A stretch of DNA of 64,000 nucleotides, taken from Pseudeuparius sepicola. Taxonomy: Eukaryota; Arthropoda; Insecta; Coleoptera; Anthribidae. The notes under the pieces are model-generated. The model was not told the origin of the DNA. It searched no databases and was given only the letters and a program-made list of their open reading frames with translations. The stretch covers positions 70,104,692 through 70,168,691 of the forward strand of contig OY987299.1 of the NCBI GenBank assembly GCA_963920635.1, read 5' to 3'. Positions 11,862-20,873 of this stretch are shown here, piece after piece (positions within the stretch are counted from its first letter, which is position 1; each line of letters begins with the position of its first letter). The position numbers were made by a program, and so were the translations under genes.

Positions 11862-12206
11862 ATGGCGGCCAACGGCGAAGTTGCTTTTGAAAGGTCATCC
11901 GCGAAAATAGTAAAGAATCATAGTGAAAAGAGTGAAAAAGGGTGCTCTCACTGCAACAAATCAACCAAAAACTTTGTAAAATGTGGTAAATGTGTCAAGA
12001 ATTGCCATGCCGCCTGCCTTATTCAAGCAGCGATGCAAAAATCAGCAAATTGTCATCATATACCAGAGTACACATATGAAGAGTCCTGGAATCATGAAAG
12101 GGACTTATACAACATAATAATTAAGTTGCTAGAAGAGAGAAATGCCATCATGGAGGAAAATAACCTCTTGTACCATGCTGAGCTTTTTTGTAAATGTTGC
12201 GAATAA
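11862..12206 (+). pseudogene. CR1-type ORF1 remnant with PHD-like zinc finger
   Basis: The 114-codon frame starts MAANGEVAFERS and contains GCSHCNKSTKNFVKCGKCV, then NCHAACL and CKCCE. The Cys/His spacing is that of the PHD-like finger found in ORF1 of CR1-group LINEs. It ends at a stop at 12204 and is followed after a short gap by RT sequence, so most of ORF1 and the whole endonuclease are deleted. Confidence 0.6.
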
Positions 12207-12239
12207 TGCAGTGAAAAAAAAATTAAAGTTGCTGAACCT

Positions 12240-13530
12240 CAATTTGAGATTGAACCATGTTCTGAATCTATGTATCTTACGCCAGTATCTGAAGTAGAAA
12301 TCCTTAATATCATCAAAAATCTAAAAAATAAGCATAGTTCTGGATAGGACGAAATCTCAACTAATCTCATTAAACATGTTGTGTCTCAAGTCACTTCACC
12401 CCTCGCGCTCCTTCAAGCAAGGATATTTCCCACAGGCCTTGAAAATAGCCATAGTTAAGCCCTTACATAAAAAGGGGGACCGTTCAAGGATTGAAAACTA
12501 TTGGCCGATAAGCCTCCTCTCATCCTTTTCGAAGATCTTTGAGAAGGCGATGCTGAGTAGGCTGGGGGGATTCTTTGAATCTGGGGGTCTGTTTGATCAA
12601 TCGCAGCATGGCTTCTGAAAGGGTTGATCGGTTGACACAGCAACTTATGACTTTATCTCCAAAATCGTGGGAAATATAGAATCTGAAATGAAGACACTAG
12701 GAGCTTTCTTGGACCTGTCTAAGGCCTTCGACAGTCTGAACCACAGTTTACTTTTGAGGAAGCTAGAGTTGTACGGCATACGGGGTCTTGCCTTGGAGTG
12801 GTTAGTGTCCTATCTCTCGGAGAGATGTCAGAGGGTGTCTGGAGGTATGGGGTCATAAAACATTTTCAGATGCTGTCAACATCAGGCTGGGTGTACCACA
12901 GGGAAGTGTCCTTAACCCTTTCCTCTTTTCCAACTTACCGCGGGCTGTAACTCGTGATTCGTCCTGTCTGGTCAGCTTTGCCGATGACTCAAACAGCCTC
13001 GTTTGGGCCAAAACATTAGAGTATCTTTTTCTAAGAGCGAGCCAGACACTGGAGTGGGCTGAGAGGTGGTTTAGTGGTAATGGACTGCTGTTAAATCGTG
13101 ACAAGTCCGTTTTTTGTGTTGTTTTAGGACCTCCCAATTGCGTGACCAGTATCCGGGGGGCTTGCAGCTCTTACCCCGGAGTGTCATGCTATCCGGGTCT
13201 GTCCGTTTCCTGGGAATTCATGTTGCCCAAAACTTGAGTTGGGATACACAGATTGACTACGTCTGCGGAAGGCTGAACTCTGCTTGCTTTTCTCTGAGGG
13301 GGTTGAAGGACTACCTGCGGCGGGGAACTATGCTTGCTGCCTACTATGCTAATTTTTATTCTGTCCTTCGGTACGGGGTTATATTCTGGGGTGGAGCTGT
13401 GAGGGGCTCGGAGGTGTTCGTTATTCAAAAGAGAGCATTGCGAGTCTTGTTGGGAATGCGGGCACGAGGGGGACGTTCAGAGGCTTGAACATCCTAACAT
13501 TTCCGGGTGTGTATATTTATGAGTGAATCA
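12240..13530 (+). pseudogene. CR1-group reverse transcriptase, broken
   Basis: Motifs in order: [59 protein letters not shown] (catalytic Asp), RLGVPQGSVLNPFLFSNL, SFADDSNSLVWAKT (FADD box kept), then the thumb with FLGIHVAQNLSWDTQIDYV and LRYGVIFWGGAVRGSE. The coding is spread over at least four frames with stops near 12345, 12618 and 12858. The frame reaches FPGVYIYE at 13525, where the TIR transposon cuts in. Confidence 0.87.
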
Positions 13531-13884
13531 TACTCCAGTGCAAATAATTTTGAATTTGCAAAAATTTTTATAAAGCTGCGACTATCAAAAAAAGTTCCCA
13601 TTGGTCCGGTTGTTGCGTCATCAAAAAAAATCGGCCGCCATCTTGAATTTTGGTACTTTGTGGGAAAAAATGTAAATAGTCGAAAACGGTACGATTTGGC
13701 AAAAACTTCAAAAGGTAAAAATTAAAGAAAATAAAAAATCTATTGGAAGCAATAAAATCAAATTGAATATCCTGCAATTTTCGCATTTTTTTAAACCTTA
13801 TAAACAAACAAATCACCTTTTTATCATTCTCCGATTTTCCGAACAGAAGTGACAAAAATGATAATAACTTATGTGGTATATATT

Positions 13885-14450
13885 CTATGCCCAAATTTCA
13901 CTAGCTGAAGGATGCTGATTAAGATTGTAAGATTCTGATCTAATCTCTTCTTTTAAAATGTTGGCGCTAAGTTGGATAATATGTTCACGTTTTTCTTCTA
14001 ATGATAATGTTGTCTCCCTCCATGTATCTTTAATTATATTTTCAGTACAACCTTTAAAGCAGACCACAGAACTTTCTCCACATCTGTCAACAATAACTAT
14101 TTCATCTTTGTAATGTTCACTAAGTTTCTGACGAAAATGCCTTTTACTCCAAACCTCTGATGCATTGGTTGCAAACTCTTTAAATTTTTCGTGAAGATCA
14201 TTTAACAAAAATTGGCACACATCATCTTTGGATTCATTCAAATATTCTAAAATTTTGTCTAAACTGATTAAATTAGTTTCTGTGGTTGGCCTTCCAGCAT
14301 TTTTGTTACCAGTCGTCAACACAGATAAACTTGCATAACAATCCCTATGATACCTTGCATCACAAGCTACTAAATCGCACCCTGTTTCTATTCTTGATCG
14401 AACATCTCGAGCCCATTCATCATTCCTTTGCTAACAGTATCGCAAGATTT
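13885..14450 (-). pseudogene. Unrecognised transposon protein, main part (Cys/His pairs)
   Basis: The minus-strand frame runs from NDEWARDVRSRIETG through a LVACDARYHRDCY zinc-binding-like pair to LTTGNKNAGRPTTETNLISL. It then covers about 120 residues of charged sequence and stops at 13885 near NQHPSASEIWA. It belongs with the exon remnants at 14823-14700 and 15481-15340. I recall similar uncharacterised arthropod transposon-borne proteins beginning with a CxxC pair, but no biochemical function. The expected C-terminal portion, and any catalytic domain, is missing. Confidence 0.55.
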
Positions 14451-14689
14451 GGATTTTGATTTCAATAGTAGTTATGCAAGAATTTTTTTTTCTATGGGCA
14501 ACTTTTTTATCACATTTTTTAACACAAAATAAGCATTGTTGTTTGAAATCAAATTCTTCTGTACCACTTCTTAATTTTAAAGGCTCCTTTTCTAAGCTAG
14601 TTTTTATTTTCTTTTTGTCAGCTTCTATAGGTACTAGTTTTTCTTGTATAGTTTTGTTTGCATTTTTTATGTAAAACTATTTCCGCAAT

Positions 14690-14823
14690 ATTTTTAAAAT
14701 ACTAAATTTTTCTGTCATCCCGATCAAAGCTGGCTTTAGCTAATGTGTTTAAACCCTTCTCTTTTACAATGACTGTCTCCTGAGCAGAGAGATGTTCATT
14801 GCATATAATGCAGTTCTCCATAT
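14690..14823 (-). pseudogene. Second exon of the transposon gene (CIIC motif)
   Basis: An acceptor (TTGTTGTAG on the minus strand) precedes ATATGGAGAACTGC, encoding DMENCIICNEHLSAQETVIV and KEKGLNTLAKASFDRDD. A stop follows near 14705, then the frame shifts. The one-base phase left by the exon at 15340-15481 joins it in frame, supporting a two-exon start. Confidence 0.55.
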
Positions 14824-14868
14824 CTACAACAAATTCCAGACTTTAGTGAGTTTGTAAATATCTATTTT

Positions 14869-15132
14869 CCTACGAGCGTGCGAAAACGTGTTTTCACGCA
14901 CCGATTTGCGTGCGGAAAGTAGAACTTTTCTGCGTGAAAATCGGTGCGTGAAAAAAAAAAATCACAATTTTGACCATTTCTTTTATATATAGGCAGTGGA
15001 GCCAAAAACAAACAAAAAAAAATGTAAATGAGCGTAAAGTATCTTATCTGCACTTACGGCTTGCACGAACTCCGCTGGCACGTCATTCGTACAAACGCCA
15101 TTGCATGCGGAAAAGTATAACTTTCCGCACTT
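14869..15132. mobile_element. MITE inside the intron of the transposon gene
   Basis: The ends CCTACGAGCGTGCGAAA and TTTCCGCACTTGTTAGG are inverted, imperfectly, and a GTGCGGAAAGT motif is repeated internally in both orientations. It lies wholly within the presumed intron 14824-15339. Confidence 0.6.
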
Positions 15133-15339
15133 GTTAGGTAAATAACTAATTCAATTTATAGTAAAAAGTCAGTATATTATATTAAAACGTAAAAAGTTTC
15201 GGGCCACGACGTATCTAGCTAAGGCCCACATTTACATATTATTATACAGCGACCTAACCAAAGTTTTTATAATATGGATAATTTAAAACGAGAAATATAC
15301 AATTATGTTTTAAAATTTCCTAAAATAAGTATCACTTAC

Positions 15340-15481
15340 CTATTAAGTCTACTAGGACGTAAACAGTAAAATATTTAGCACTTTTACTTTTGGTTTCAAC
15401 AATATTGTCTGCGATATTCGCGAAGGTGTAATGTAAACACTCGTCAGTTACAGGTGGTTGCAGATGATTTTGGCCTTCCAT
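15340..15481 (-). pseudogene. First exon of the transposon gene
   Basis: Starts at the ATG of MEGQNHLQPPVTDECLH and reads 47 codons plus one base to a strong donor GTAAGT at 15339. The single leftover G plus AT of the next exon makes an Asp codon, giving a continuous frame into DMENCIIC. It is probably the real promoter-proximal exon of the element. Confidence 0.55.
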
Positions 15482-15980
15482 GATTATGGCGGCCGATATA
15501 AAGCTCAAATACGAACAGGTGTAGTTTGCATTTATGTTTATGTAAATGTTAATATTAAAGACAACTGACTGGAATTGTAAACAAGAAATCAAACTTAAAA
15601 CATTGTATTCTCTACGACTTTTGCGCCGCAAATATTTGAAACCGGAAAATTTCCAGAATTAAAAATTTATAAGGTAATCCTCCGCTGCGATACTAAACTA
15701 GTTTTTAATGCATCTGCTGGATTTTTTTAATTCTCTTCAATTTTGACCTCTTGAGTTTTTTTTATAAAATGTACCGTTTTCGACTTATTACTGTTTTTTT
15801 TTTCTAAAAAGTGCCAATTTTCAAGATGGCGGACGATTTTTTCTTATGGCGCAACAACCGTACGAATGGGGACTTTTAGTACGTTAATAAGGGTTACTAA
15901 TGCTAACTATTTTTAACAGTCACAGCTTTATAAAAAAATTTGCAATTTCAACATGGTGAATTTCATAACTGCACTGGCGT

Positions 15981-16211
15981 ATCATGTTTCTCTTTACAAA
16001 CTTTTCACTTTTCAAACACCTTTTACCTCCTCATGAGTATAATACAAGAACAACAAATTTGGATATTCCAGTCCATAGGCTTTCTCTGACGGAGCGTAGC
16101 CCCATGTATGCGTGTGTTAGTTTTTATAATAAACTTCCACCATCAGTGCAGCAGGAGAAATCTCCAAAAAAATTCAAAAACAAAACTTTTCAGTATATCT
16201 TACAGATTTAG
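15981..16211 (+). pseudogene. C-terminus of the CR1-group ORF2
   Basis: Encodes MFLFTNFSLFKHLLPPHEYN, then TRTTNLDIPVHRLSLTERSP, MYACVSFYNKLPPSVQQ and a lysine-rich tail ending at 16211. This is the standard C-terminal layout of insect CR1-group ORF2 (NTR....P.HRL....SP.Y..I.FYNKLP). It joins 13530 once the TIR transposon is removed. Confidence 0.85.
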
Positions 16212-16339
16212 CCATATTCAATAGCCGAATATCTGATCTGGGTTTCTCACTTCTCTAGGTGGACTAGCTTTGGGTGTTTTAGGGTTTTAAATGTAGATGT
16301 ATTTTATTCGTTTAATACTGTCAAATATTGTTCAATGTA

Positions 16340-17378
16340 TTGTAACGAAGAGTCCCTATTCGGGCACTCCAGTTTGTAAGTTGCGGGCCCTTTCGACTAA
16401 GGTTTTCAGTTTGATTTTGACTATTATGTAATTATTGAATTTGGTTTGGGTCTTCTTATAACCTCTTTTGGAAATAATAGTCGATATGCTTGGGCGCCAG
16501 GCCTTTTTTATAGTGGTGACCACCGCTGTTGCATCAGATAGCTCTAAATCAAAGAAAAATAATTCCAGAAGTGCAAAAGTGGTGTGTTTTGAGGGGAAGG
16601 AATAGAGTCAAACAAGTAGGCGGTTTTAACAAACTGTATTGATTAAAAACAACAAACAACTATTTACGTTATTTACAAGCGACATGCATTTAGTAGACCG
16701 GCTCGGGACGGATTCTCGGCAAAGTTCTGTAACAGAAATTAAATTAACTAAGCAGGCGGATTCTGACTGCTGGATGGAAAGCAAAAGAAACAATACCTGA
16801 ATACGCGGATTGAGAAGTTAATTAAGCTTGTTATATAAGCGGAAAATTCGGCGGCTAGCGTGCAAATGAATTTCGGAAAAGCAAAAGTGCGTGCAGCTGG
16901 ATTGCCGCGACGGTTCCGACCTAGACAAACAGATAGTTACGGCAAAATTATCAAGTCTAGCTGAGAGGCATTATCCCGGTCGCACACCCAGCGATTTCCT
17001 AACAACCTATTTATGGCGGCTCAGTGTTACTACCTGGAAGGCATTGGCCCGGTTGCACATCCAGTGGTTTACTACAGACTTTTCGGCGGTCTGGTAAAAA
17101 CTATTTTCAGCTGGGAGGCGTTGGCCCGGTCGCACACTCAGTGAATTGCCGCTATACTCACCGGTTGACAGAATGTCAGAAAAAAGTCCACTACCTTCTC
17201 CATGTGCCGGGTTTTATACGTTCCAGCAAGTGGAGGGGCAGTACTTCGGCCGCCAGCAGATGGCAATGGTCTGGTGCAGGCGGAGATGATTCGCAGCATC
17301 CCTTCGGCCTCGGTGGCATCGGTGCTGTACTGGGCGTGTCCGGTTACCCCAGTATCCAGCCAGAACGGGACTTACAGC
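16340..17378. mobile_element. Possible solo LTR in the LINE 3' region
   Basis: The segment begins TGTAACGAAGAG and can end GGGACTTACA, a TG...CA pair with a 5-base inverted end. It is more GC-rich than its flanks and contains TTATATAAGCGG, a TATA-like box, near 16829. No convincing target duplication was found, so boundaries and nature are uncertain. Confidence 0.3.
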
Positions 17379-17525
17379 TTATCCATTATATTTATTTTAA
17401 CTGTGGCAAATTGTATGTTAGTGTTAGGCTTTCTTTCTTTCATTATTATGAATGACATCTTGTACTTGACGCTATTTGCTCAATTATGCTAAAAGTTTAT
17501 GCAAATAAAGACTACTACTACTACT

Positions 17526-17645
17526 ACAGTTGGGCTCATAAGATTGAACAATGATGGAGCCCAGTCGCTCAGCGGCGGCATCGAGCTCCTCCACGATTCT
17601 GTGTTTGCACGGGACACATGCCAGCCGCCCCTCTAGTTCCTTTCT
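17526..17645 (-). pseudogene. Short linker piece of the large LINE
   Basis: The minus strand encodes KELEGRLACVPCKHRIVEEL and DAAAERLGSIIVQSYEPN, typical of the region just after the endonuclease in I/LOA/R1 elements. It sits between the CR1 insertion (ending 17522) and the double insertion (17646-18869), linking both halves of the host element. Confidence 0.65.
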
Positions 17646-17850
17646 ACAATGAATAATATTTTTGTCAATTAATGAGTTTTTGTTGAGTAATCTCTCTTTT
17701 ATTGATCTTATATTATATTAGTTTTATTAGTTATTGTCTTTGTGTAAGATTTTAAAGTGTTTGATTTTGTAAATTATTTTAAAAATTGAATGTTGACTTG
17801 TGTAAACACTGTGGTGTATTGGCATCAATAAAGTATTATTATTATTATTA
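17646..17850 (+). mobile_element. LINE 3' end with (TTA)n tail
   Basis: Ends GGCATCAATAAAGTATTATTATTATTATTAT, an AATAAA signal followed by a TTA microsatellite, as for insect CR1/Jockey-group 3' ends. No coding part remains. The TTA tract is shared with the start of the next element. Confidence 0.7.
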
Positions 17851-17944
17851 TCGACTTAGCCAAAAGGCATTCGCACTCCCTCTATGGGCAACAGTCACTC
17901 AGATCCTGGGTATCTCGGACGAGACCCTTGCCATGTTATCGGGC

Positions 17945-18745
17945 TTAGGTGACATTGACGTTGTTAGAGGTTCCTGCATTCCCCATGAATTTCCTGACGG
18001 TTTGGACCATCGCAAGTAGTACCACTTTCTGCATGGACCTGTAAAGACTATCAGTTAGACCCAGCTCTTTGATGTTTCTCAGCAAACTTTTGGTATAACA
18101 CCAGTTGTTGACATGATGATTGGAATCGTCTGAACGTTCTCCATTTCCCATTGCCTTCTAATTCGTTCTTCTAAGTCTCTGTACTTCACGATCTTCTCGA
18201 CATGCTTCACATGCAGGTTGTTGTTGTTCGGGATGGCCACATCAATCATAGTTGTCTTCCTAGAAATTTTATCAACTATTATAAGGTCCGGTCTGTTATG
18301 GGCAACTCGTTGATCTGTCAGAACTGTACGATCCCAGTACATCTTGTAGTAGCTGTTCTCAAGAACAGGCTCCGTTGTGTAGCTGTAATAAGGGACCCTC
18401 TCTGCCTGCACAAGCAGCAGTTTTTCCGCCAGTTCCTGGTGCAAGATCTTGGCAACCGAATCGTGTCCTTCCTTATATTCCGTTGATGCGAACATCTGAC
18501 ATCTTCCTGTTATGTGCTGGATTGTTTCTGAAGTTGGGCACCCATATCTGCATCTGTCATCCACTACCGATGCATCTCCTACAATGAATTTTAGGTAGTT
18601 GCGAGTTGGTATAACCTGATCTTGTATGGCCAGTAAGAAGCCTTCCGTCTTGGGGAACATTCATCCTGAGGTCAGCCAATAGTTCGATGCTAACTTGTCG
18701 ACATGTTCCTGGTTAACCTCATTAAGATGCCTGCCGTGCAATTAT
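17945..18745 (-). pseudogene. Dong/R4-type LINE C-terminus: CCHC finger and restriction-like endonuclease
   Basis: Minus-strand coding starts with HGRHLNEVNQEHVDKLASNY, shifts frame at FPKTEGFLLAIQDQV, then has a Cys/His finger CRYGCPTSETIQHITGRC and YYKMYWDRTVLTDQR. The endonuclease core NRPDLIIVDKISRKTTMIDV has the PD...D pattern. It closes with IPIIMSTTGVIPK and, after another shift, LLRNIKELGLTDSLYRSMQK and VRKFMGNA. This is the C-terminal layout of R2/R4-like LINEs with a restriction-like endonuclease. The 3' end lies directly at the TTA tract ending 17850, matching the known preference of Dong for TAA repeats. The RT itself is absent. Confidence 0.8.
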
Positions 18746-18869
18746 TATCATTATTATATTTTCAACAGGCGTGTTACTTGGAAACAAACAAAAATGGATA
18801 TACAAGTTTTGTGTTTTTTTTACTTTAAAAGAAGTATTCTTTACGCTGCCAAAATTTGAACATAACGAT
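18746..18869. other. Short unassigned segment at the insertion edge
   Basis: Contains an ATTATTATCATTATTAT tract at about 18741-18757, the other edge of the Dong/R4-like insertion, and roughly 110 bp without recognisable content before the host LINE resumes. Confidence 0.4.
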
Positions 18870-19560
18870 ACGGGCACCTAGTATAGAGGTCCTAGGTGGT
18901 TGCTCACGGATTTCTATACTCTAGGTCACCCTGATGGGGTTCCCCGAGGGTGCACGAGATGCATCTATAGTCCGACAAAGAGTCGTCCATAGACACGTGC
19001 CAGTCCCCCACTTCCTCGAGAAGCGGTCCCATAAACAGAGTAAGATCTATGATGGAACGCCTCCCAGGTGTGAAGAACGTGTATTCACCGCTGCCATGAA
19101 TTCTGTCAGTTGGCCCCCCCAGCGGTTACAATCTGCACTGCCCCACAAAAAGTGGTGGGCATTGCTATCGCATCCCACAATAAGGTGCACTCCTCACAGA
19201 AGGTGCACAGAACCCTGAGCTCCTCTGGCGGACACTGAGCCTGTATGGGGAAGTATGCTGAGGCTATCACTACCCGCAGCGCCCCCTCCCCCCCAGCAGG
19301 CAGATCCATCATCAAATGTTCCAAATCCCTGGACGACAGGTCTCGTAAAAGAAAGGCGTAAGTACGCAGGCCCTGGGGGCCCCCTGTGAGGCATCCACTG
19401 AAAACAGATTACCCCCAATGGAGCCTAATCCCCGCACCTTGTTTTGTACCATCCAGGGTTCCTGGATAAGTACAATGTACAAATTCTCACACACCACCCT
19501 CCTGCAAAGCTGAGCCGTGGAGGCCCTGCCATGCTGTAGGTTGATCTGCGTGATTTTCAT
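18870..19560 (-). pseudogene. LINE ORF2 start: APE-type endonuclease, broken
   Basis: The minus strand opens with MKITQINLQHGRASTAQLCR and YIVLIQEPWMVQNKVRGLG, carrying the catalytic QEPW. It continues with a frameshifted VGCDSNAHHFLWGSADCNRW (the GCD/DxN box) and VGDWHVSMDDSLSDYRCISC (the SDH box, here SDY). Three or more frame changes occur, and the final catalytic His is replaced by Tyr. It follows ORF1 closely. Confidence 0.83.
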
Positions 19561-19599
19561 TTTTTCTCTCCTTGAAAGGCCTGTGGGGCTCCCCTCGTC

Positions 19600-20784
19600 C
19601 TCATCCGACGAGGTCAAGAGGAGCCTCCTCTCGATGGCCGAGAGGGCCGGGGACACCACGCTTGCGGCGTGATGTCGTCCATCTCCTCCACCTCTCCCGG
19701 TAAGGCCGTGGGTTCCTCTTCGTAACAAGAAGCTCCCGCAGCGCCCCCGGTGTCCATTGCGGCATCCAAGATGTCCCCCCTCAACGGAGGGGGCACCGCG
19801 GCCGCCACCCTGTCTGCAGTCGAGATATCCCCCCTGGCGGGGGGGGGCACCTCGGCCATATTTTCGCTCACGGCCAAGCTGCGAGAGGGCACAGCCCTGT
19901 CACCTCCCGGCACGTTCTTCTTCCCCCCTGTGTCGATCCCTCACCCTGCCCCACCCGAGGCGGTGACCCCAGACCTCCCGTGCCCTAGATCCCCCTCCCC
20001 GGCCTAATGGGCGCCCGGGAACACCACCCTGATGCAGGCGCCAAGACAGCTGAGCTCCAAGTTCCTGCTTGAGATGATCGACCACCAGGTGCACTCCCTC
20101 GGGCTCATCTTCTCTTTGCCACACCCTCCAGCGACTGCAGCAGATCCTGTTCTGCATCTCCAGGCAGCGGACTATCGTGGTACTAGGTATCATCGACATT
20201 CCTCAGCCCGGGACCCACAGAACAGCCCTCCTGAGGTGGGGGCTCTCCGGGTCCACATCCACCAGGTTAGCGAGCCCCCATGGTCTGATGTATACCAGTT
20301 CCCTGTGGACCAACTCCCTGGATTCCACGTCCCCGACCTGTCACCACCAGGTGCCGTCGCCACACCCATATGCCCCTGATGGTGGGAGCAAAACTAACTC
20401 CCCCCATTACGGTCACCGCCACCCTGTGGCCGATGGCACCAACGAAGTCCAGCCGGCCCACGCGGTCAAAGTCTGTGACCTGACTGCACACACCCACTAT
20501 GATCCGCGGCAACCCCCTGCCCACTGCTCCTGCATAGGTACTCCCCGAGGGGTCCCTACAAGTCACCACTTTGGGCGCCATGCCGGGACCCCCCTGAAGC
20601 CCAACGCAGCCTCTACCCTAGCCCCCCCCCCGGCCGCCGCACCCCTTTTGGAGTTCGCCACTCGGGGGCCGGACGAAGTCAGGTTTTTGTTTTCTGGGGC
20701 ATTGGTTGGGCGTTTCCCTACTGGGCCACCCATCTGGTGGCTGAAGTCGAGCCCCGCACACCCAATCGACAGGCAAGTATTCAC
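19600..20784 (-). pseudogene. LINE ORF1 (gag-like), frameshifted
   Basis: GC-rich minus-strand coding precedes ORF2. Recognisable pieces are ENKNLTSSGPRVANSKRG near the start, VVTCRDPSGSTYAGAVGRGL, a Cys-containing segment around 20150 (RCLEMQNRICCSRW, a decayed zinc-knuckle zone) and an acidic Ser-rich end (LLTSSDEDEGSPTG) overlapping the ORF2 start. The order fits ORF1 of I/LOA/R1 elements, but the frames are shuffled by indels. The opposite-strand open frames here are shadows. Confidence 0.65.
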
Positions 20785-20873
20785 CCCTCTCCCCCAAAAT
20801 CTTAGTTATTTTTTACTTATTTTCACGCCATAATTGTTTATTTAAATATTGTCCAAACCCTCCCAGCGCTCCC

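Larger units (their letters stand above)
13532..15980. mobile_element. 2.4-kb TIR transposon with 5-bp duplication ATCAT
   Basis: Ends ACTCCAGTGCA and TGCACTGGCGT are inverted and continue about 50 bp with AAATTTTTTTATAAAGCTG shared. Identical ATCAT flanks both ends (13527-13531, 15981-15985). Deleting the element plus one ATCAT restores the LINE frame from GVYIYE into MFLFTNFSLF, which confirms the insertion. It carries a spliced minus-strand gene and an inner MITE. The superfamily is not recognised. Confidence 0.9.
11862..17522 (+). mobile_element. CR1-group LINE inserted in the larger LINE
   Basis: Plus-strand element with an ORF1 remnant (11862-12206), RT (12240-13530), a 2.4-kb TIR transposon insertion (13532-15980), the RT-ORF C-terminus (15981-16211) and a 3' end AATAAAGACTACTACTACTACTAC (about 17495-17522). 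The 5' and 3' ends join halves of the same host LINE linker, which defines the insertion. A 1-kb segment inside its 3' UTR (about 16340-17378) may be another insertion. Confidence 0.75.
8971..20835 (-). mobile_element. I/LOA/R1-group LINE with RNase H, split by three later insertions
   Basis: Pieces appear in 5'-to-3' order on the minus strand: ORF1 gag-like (20784-19600), endonuclease (19560-18870), linker (17645-17526 and 11861-11391), reverse transcriptase, RNase H and C-terminal region (11140-8976). Interruptions are 17646-18869 (two LINE tails), 11862-17522 (a CR1-like LINE) and 11141-11390 (a LINE 3' tail). Removing them leaves about 4.7 kb, close to full length for this group. The GC-rich ORFs stand out sharply from the AT-rich surroundings, consistent with later arrival or different codon use. 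Frames are broken throughout. Confidence 0.85.

Noticed and set aside
19750..20833. Pro-rich plus-strand open frames of 85-218 codons
   Set aside because: They lie antisense to GC-rich LINE ORF1 and endonuclease; open only because of base composition.
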